From positions 62,001-126,000 of the forward strand of contig JBEPUW010000004.1 in the NCBI GenBank assembly GCA_041691315.1: a DNA stretch of 64,000 nt, written 5' to 3'. A model generated the notes under the pieces. It did not search any database and was not told where the DNA came from. It saw only the letters and a program-made list of their open reading frames with translations. Positions 62,401 to 64,000 of this stretch are shown here, piece by piece. The position numbers and the translations under genes were made by a program. This DNA is from Poindextera sp041691315 (GTDB taxonomy: Bacteria > Pseudomonadota > Alphaproteobacteria > Caulobacterales > Caulobacteraceae). Within the stretch, counting starts at the first letter, position 1. Every line of letters starts with the position of its first letter.

Positions 62401-63278
62401 AGCGTGTCGGCCTTCATCCCCGAGGCGCTGACGTGGCCGCCGAGGTTGATGACGCCGCCGAAGCCGGGCGAGGTGGCGACATCCTGGGCCGCGTCGACCT
62501 CGAACCACGTGCCGGCGGTGGTCGTGCCGGAGTGCACGATATGCGAGGCGCTCGGCGTGCCGCCGTTGGAGGATTCGTTGGTCAGCGAGATGCTATCGGT
62601 CGGCGAGGTCCCGCTGGGCGCGAACTGAACCTGGACATCTTCGGCGGCGTTGTAGACCACCGCATCGCTGGCGGTGACGCTGCCGGCCTGGGTGATGGTC
62701 GGCGCGTGCAGCAGCACGAACCCGGCGTTGGCGCCGATCGTTGCGCCGCTCTGCACATCGATCGACGCGGCCCCCGGCGTGGCTTGCGGAAAGATCTGCA
62801 CCGAATCCGAGTTCAGCGCCTGGGACTGCGAAGTGCTGTTGAAGACCCCGGTCGAGGCGAGGAAAGAGCCCGTGCTAATGGTGGCGTTGGGGCCAAATAT
62901 AAGCCCGCCGGGCGAGAACAGCCACACACCGCCATTGGCGCTCAGGCTGCCCAGAATGGACTGAGGGCCGCCCCCGGTGACGACATTGAAGGCGATCGCG
63001 CTTTTCGACGGCTGCACGAACGTCACGTGCTCGGTGCTGGCGATACCGAACGAATTCCAGTTGATGACGACGCGGGTGTTGTTGGTGAGCTGGTTGACGG
63101 TCAGCGTGGAGCCGCTGGTGTTAAACGTCGCGGCTGTACCCGTGCCATTAGCGCCAGCGATCACGGGGGCCTGCGGCAATGCGTAGGCGGCGGACGCGCC
63201 AGAGCTGAGCAAGGCGGCCAGGCCGCTTACGACGAAGGACCGAACGCCGAGGATAGGCCGGGGGTGGTGACGGATCAT
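53475..63278 (-). CDS. giant TpsA-type filamentous adhesin with GLUG and MBG/YDG repeats
   Basis: A 3267-residue two-partner-secretion exoprotein. A Sec signal (SFVVSGLAALLSSGASAAYALPQ) leads into a filamentous-hemagglutinin-type TPS domain (residues about 35-260: TVNQLTNNTRVVINWNSFGI, GGVWLFSPGGLIFGPN). A beta-helix passenger follows (260-650), then three large GLUG modules (about 650-2110) and twelve MBG/YDG-type modules (about 2115-3165). The C-terminus has a short tail ending DKSCPPNTPCPPPAGTAP, a Cys-x5-Cys pair. The start ATG overlaps the TpsB stop, and the end overlaps CHAT. TpsB would export it through the outer membrane, and it would mediate surface attachment or cell-cell contact. 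Confidence 0.95.
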   Translation of the reverse strand: MIRHHPRPILGVRSFVVSGLAALLSSGASAAYALPQAPVIAGANGTGTAATFNTSGSTLTVNQLTNNTRVVINWNSFGIASTEHVTFVQPSKSAIAFNVVTGGGPQSILGSLSANGGVWLFSPGGLIFGPNATISTGSFLASTGVFNSTSQSQALNSDSVQIFPQATPGAASIDVQSGATIGANAGFVLLHAPTITQAGSVTASDAVVYNAAEDVQVQFAPSGTSPTDSISLTNESSNGGTPSASHIVHSGTTTAGTWFEVDAAQDVATSPGFGGVINLGGHVSASGMKADTLDPTDKSNGYSVILDGDVSGPNAPGVNSGSSVTTIDASAGTITAASGIIGSAGTIKTGTWTSNGGAVSLLGGGSGGIEVDKALVSNGAGAVDLIGRKVAVDAGITAAGSISILSFSTQVAPGLTVQAGKSIAGSSLILKSTGDISIDPSSSLLVGPSAAAPNGTLSVVAGTNLGPSDAFLVDNNFPAVGGDLSLGAASAGSIALQASPVNGIGGAVTLPGAINAAGSMLIGATQLNLGPNASITAGFTGSATPGAITTNSATANVQVWDTSATFKPTAQTVAGDILIGAPVAISDPTDFAVNAYHSLTVTAPITDSGAGEVDLNTAQGGGGGDYAFVNGGALTFTAAPNSGQSLFINSNQYTLVYSQLDLLNINDPNNGSGGLGGLYALAAPLDLNTSNTATVFTGAPIASTVYTPFTGTFVGLGNTISNLDIQEVTPIGQQSLASLATNGGLGLFGFVAGGTVRDINLSNATVTGGNGVWAGALVGELEGGAVMNASSSGQITVADFDPNTSTGANTGNFAYAVAGGLIGYANGTVVNDSSSAVVSGGKISNVGGLVGMVVGGSISGSSASGSVSGALAGVQGAGANVGGLAGYVQDATIANSSASGSATGGDFTSVGGLVGDVVNGTVSRSFANGAIRGGAGSLLGGFAGAAGSTTITTSYATGAVTQTAAGVDGSVSYAGGFVGDLSNVSGPSFPTSITQSWSSGAVQTVGGADSGAVTLAGGFAGSVSDSSISNSYSLSPVTSTGAFADTGGFAGLAAASSSISGVYATGAVSGGGPVAGLVAVLGNSNEPTPVTSLSNSYWDTGTTGQGVGYHITPAAAIGDGVATATAVVGITGAAVYTAATYANFGTDLTTGAGVWVMIPGATRPMLSSEYSTTITNAHQLQLMELHLGADYTLANDIDASGTSNAAGLAGGLWNPATGFSPIGANGESNFTGVFDGRGHTISGLTITYTTAFPQSPTPGLATDGLVGLFGFVDRGGVIEDVNLANAHVAGGDGMVVGALAAGLLGTADYTSSSGLVTVGNEITSGGQGTTADAGGLVGGSAGLIANSHSSATVAGGDAFAGGLLGTGGSGGLITNSYATGAVSVTAYPPMGVDRPAAGGLVGEFGGSGASNAVLGISGSYATGAVSGGAGSAIGGLIGSVDSIGITNAYATGAVTQTAGGVTGSNSAAGGFVGSVENDAQITNAYASGAVNSQAATTNNFTRAGGFAGEVEGQGTSISNAYALGSVTINGSGGGVSPAGGFAGAIDNDGEVDHVYATGLVTSVTPVFTGGLVGQLGSRNGTFLTSGTVFNSYWDKGTTGQPIGVNTFGSATPPTSVFAVGGGGPSAYATASYANFDLSGVWFMIPGETRPILRSEYSNSITNVHQLELMSLNLGASYSLASNIDASETIGASGVFNPANGFVPVGATAAAPFTGTFTGQGYTITNLTLIGATGSKQTVDGVTTTGAVGLFGFAGVGSAISDVNIATSHASGGDGMSVGLLVGSLSGTVSNATTSGTVTAGNGVDPAGGFANAAAGGLVGSLTVTGSVNFSSSSASVSGGQASVGGLVGEMDGGSVLTSFATGSVTSGAGGAAGTQLQAAGGLVGAALVTSGATPTVTGSYATGAVNAGGSSDAGGFIGLSQGTITASYATGTVTQAASSTTPDLAGGFAGEISGGAVSQSFSTGAVTVSAPSAEAEVGGFVGEVVNGGVITNTYSTSPTSVTGCMSNVGGFAGEILDTSSATDFYATGDVYTNAHGAGLVGSLGGTITNGYWDKGATNQPNGVSGGGGTANNVVGMTVGGPNDPFTQSTYVGFDFSATWSSPSAGVYPQLFGVSHVLQVTASDDTITYGNFPAYTVTATGLQAGDTFASAVQTFQVGPLLNPPGIANSGYYDVGSYGLSVAGVTAAGPNPPSGPYRIIYNDPGANPTNDGGTLFINPAALTISASPDSMTYDGSPQDTGPSSTPSVGGLVPGDSVSATQSYDGANAGPHTLSVDDGYSVTDGNSGNNYTVDASGTADGTIDQLGLDVSLQGTVEKPYDGTTDATLTAANYNFQGGINGDDVSLNIVTAGSYVDQNAGSGKLVTVNGLTLSGDAAGNYFLNGLGSASGNVGIIDKVDLNLSAVGDTKTYDGTTLSGGTPGQSGLVASDTLSPLGQSFTSKDVMGPGCSTLVVNSGYTITELNGTDGSGNYNITTDSAGGTINPVNVVLSANSDTKTYDGGTTSLVSPTLDILYTSAGDTLSATQSFASKDAKGLGGSTLAVDPGYSINDGNSGRDYNVIQVNTASGTINPLALTASLTGSVEKTYDGTTDATLNDSNYSLPGVIGQDDVSLNNPTSGTYDTQNVGSGKTVTVIGLQLSGNDAEDYTVNSSASNTIGIIDQADLTLSAVFDTKTYDGTTFSAGTPGESGLAASDTLGSLSQSFTSKDVVVDGCSTLVVNSGYTITESNGSDGLGNYKITTEQNNGIINPVDVVLSATGDTKTYDGGTTSLASPTLSILYTAAGDKLSATQSFASKDVKGTGGSTLVVDPGYSINDGNGGADYNIIQVNTASGTINPLALTASLTGAVEKTYDGTTDATLGSANYSLSSAIVGDSVSLNDPASGTYDTRNAGTGKTVSVTGLQLVGGDAEDYTVNNTAQASIGIIDRAALTLTAVTDTKTYDGTLLSGATPTHSSLIGGDSISGLTEAYDSRNAGARTLAISGYTINDGNDGGNYLVTTVIAPGTINAAPLTLAAVTATKTYDGTTLSTAMPTESGLVAGDSISGLAESYDSKNAGARTLAVGGYTIQDGAGGANYIVTTTVAPGTIDQKALSASLVGGVSKPFDGNADATLATDNYSLSGIVQGDQVGLNDPTAGTYDTASAGTHKLVSVTGLALSGADAANYTVNGQAAASIGTITAPPQPIVINLPPTDLTSTDFDQVAAFVAGSSSNNTTVVNVFPVGTPEQTREGLGDSSPITGAGNRDLWTGSDETDKSCPPNTPCPPPAGTAP
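53785..56935 (-). repeat. MBG/YDG repeat array inside the adhesin gene
   Basis: Twelve related modules of about 80 residues, most with KTYDG or PYDG motifs. They fall into three kinds: A (VEK-YDGTTDATL), B (DTKTYDGTTLS-GTP) and C (DTKTYDGGTTS). The order is A-B-C, A-B-C, A-B-B, A. The A units begin near 56331, 55531, 54736 and 53970, a period of about 0.8 kb. The first two A-B-C blocks are nearly identical over long stretches, so the array can change length by recombination. Confidence 0.85.
56950..61330 (-). repeat. three GLUG-type modules inside the adhesin gene
   Basis: Three large modules of about 1.45 kb each begin near 61330, 59780 and 58320. The last two open with TITNAHQLQLMELHLGADYTL or a close variant (HQLELMSLNLGASYSL). 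Each holds many short GGLVG/GGFAG motifs separated by Asn, Thr and Ser-rich loops, typical of GLUG repeats in bacterial surface proteins. Confidence 0.8.
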
Positions 63279-64000
63279 TTCGCGATTCCCGCTGCGATTT
63301 TTCTGTGGATGGCCGCGAAGGCGTCGTTGAGGCCGATGGTGAGGTTGACGAGCACGCTGGGGCCCGGCCTTGGCTCGCCGAGGCCGAGCGGCGCGGCCAG
63401 GGGCTGGGCGTAGACCAGGTCCATGTGCGCGATGGTGTTGAGCTGGAACCGGGCGCCGCCGCCGACCGAGCTTAAGGTGCGGTGTTGGAAGGCGGCGACG
63501 CCGTCATTCCACAGGCTGATCACGTCGTAGAAGGCGAACGGCTCGATCTGGAGGTCCTTGGTGACCCCGAACGGGCCGACGCGCAGCTCGGTGGAGACCG
63601 CCACCGCGCTGTCGCCAAGCGCCGCGCCCGGCTGATAGCCGCGGCCGATGGTCAGGTTGCCGACCGAGTACTGGTCGGGTGTGGTCAGCGGCCGGCCGGA
63701 GTATTGCGAGTCCAGCCGGGCATCGATGCGCAGGTGTTCGAAGCTGGCGGTCTCCAGTTCGGCGCTGCCGCGGAAGATGGTCGCCTGCGGGTCGGCGCCA
63801 ACGCGTGACAGGCCGGGGTCGCCAGGGCGGCTGGCGTTGGCGATGGCCACGCCCTGCCGCACCTCGGCGGAGAACGCCAGCCGCCCGAGCGGGCCGCGCT
63901 TTTCGCCGCTCGCGGTGAAGTCCACGACGCGCAGCCGGTCGTTGCTCAGGCCCACCGACGAGAACACCCGGGTCGACTGGTTGGTGGCTTCTAGCCCCAG
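63275..64000 (-). CDS. TpsB (ShlB/FhaC/HecB family) outer-membrane transporter, C-terminal part
   Basis: The last 241 residues of a two-partner-secretion pore; the frame stays open to the window edge. It consists of amphipathic beta strands with the family pattern (VVDFTASGEKRGPLGRLAFS, VGNLTIGRGYQPGAALGDSA, VSTELRVGPFGV, LQIEPFAFYDV) and ends in a strand ALNLTIGLNDAF-like sequence (LVNLTIGLNDAFAAI). It exports the adhesin encoded immediately downstream, whose ATG overlaps its stop. The signal peptide and POTRA domains lie outside the window. Confidence 0.9.
   Translation of the reverse strand: MGLEATNQSTRVFSSVGLSNDRLRVVDFTASGEKRGPLGRLAFSAEVRQGVAIANASRPGDPGLSRVGADPQATIFRGSAELETASFEHLRIDARLDSQYSGRPLTTPDQYSVGNLTIGRGYQPGAALGDSAVAVSTELRVGPFGVTKDLQIEPFAFYDVISLWNDGVAAFQHRTLSSVGGGARFQLNTIAHMDLVYAQPLAAPLGLGEPRPGPSVLVNLTIGLNDAFAAIHRKIAAGIAK

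Noticed and set aside
53475..63278. Many plus-strand ORFs (100-460 codons) across the adhesin gene
   Set aside because: They are mirror images of the repetitive adhesin reading frame, have low-complexity translations and no ribosome binding sites.

Overview
The window looks like chromosomal DNA from a high-GC alphaproteobacterium, most likely Caulobacterales (Phenylobacterium/Caulobacter-like). This rests on the very high GC with frequent GTG/TTG starts, the DUF58-SpoIIM-RDD gene set, NodT-type efflux genes, alphaproteobacterial intergenic palindromes and two plasmid-type toxin-antitoxin pairs. No rRNA, tRNA, CRISPR, insertion sequence or phage was seen. The lineage is inferred from gene content only. 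No stretch longer than about 300 bases lacks a gene.

Layout. 1-3.7 kb: the end of a DUF58/SpoIIM/RDD membrane cluster and a convergent membrane protein. 4-11.2 kb: a class III aminotransferase, an amidase, a secreted MetX-like hydrolase, and a TetR-sulfatase operon with a palindromic operator. 11.2-14.9 kb: a GNAT, a P-loop kinase, then a 40-residue small ORF with a strong ribosome binding site, an HExxH peptide-hydroxylase-type protein and an ANL adenylating enzyme. This last trio looks like a compact, uncharacterised ribosomal-peptide (RiPP) locus. 15-24.6 kb: a hybrid histidine kinase broken by two frameshifts, a secreted unknown protein, a GGDEF-EAL protein, a P450, a ferritin-like protein, a HigBA-type pair whose toxin carries an amber codon, and an acyl-CoA synthetase. 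24.7-30.6 kb: a complete RND efflux operon. 30.8-44.3 kb: aldehyde, acyl-CoA and fatty-acid or alicyclic-acid catabolism genes with two MFS transporters and a RelBE-type pair.

44.3-64 kb (all minus strand): one continuous transcription-unit candidate of nearly 20 kb. In transcription order it holds a TpsB pore (5' end outside the window), a 3267-residue TpsA adhesin, a secreted TPR-CHAT caspase-like protein, a CHASE2 membrane protein, a FecR-like exported protein, then rmlB, rmlA, a frameshifted WbsX-like gene and rmlC. TpsB/TpsA and TpsA/CHAT overlap as ATGA, which suggests coupled synthesis of the adhesin, its pore and a putative periplasmic protease. The dTDP-sugar genes could supply surface polysaccharide or adhesin glycosylation, but that is inference.

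The two best candidates for undescribed biology are the 40-residue peptide/HExxH/ANL locus at 12.2-14.9 kb and the TpsB-TpsA-CHAT-CHASE2-FecR operon. Three genes carry disabling lesions (histidine kinase, WbsX, HigB-like toxin). Some of these could be assembly errors and should be checked against reads.
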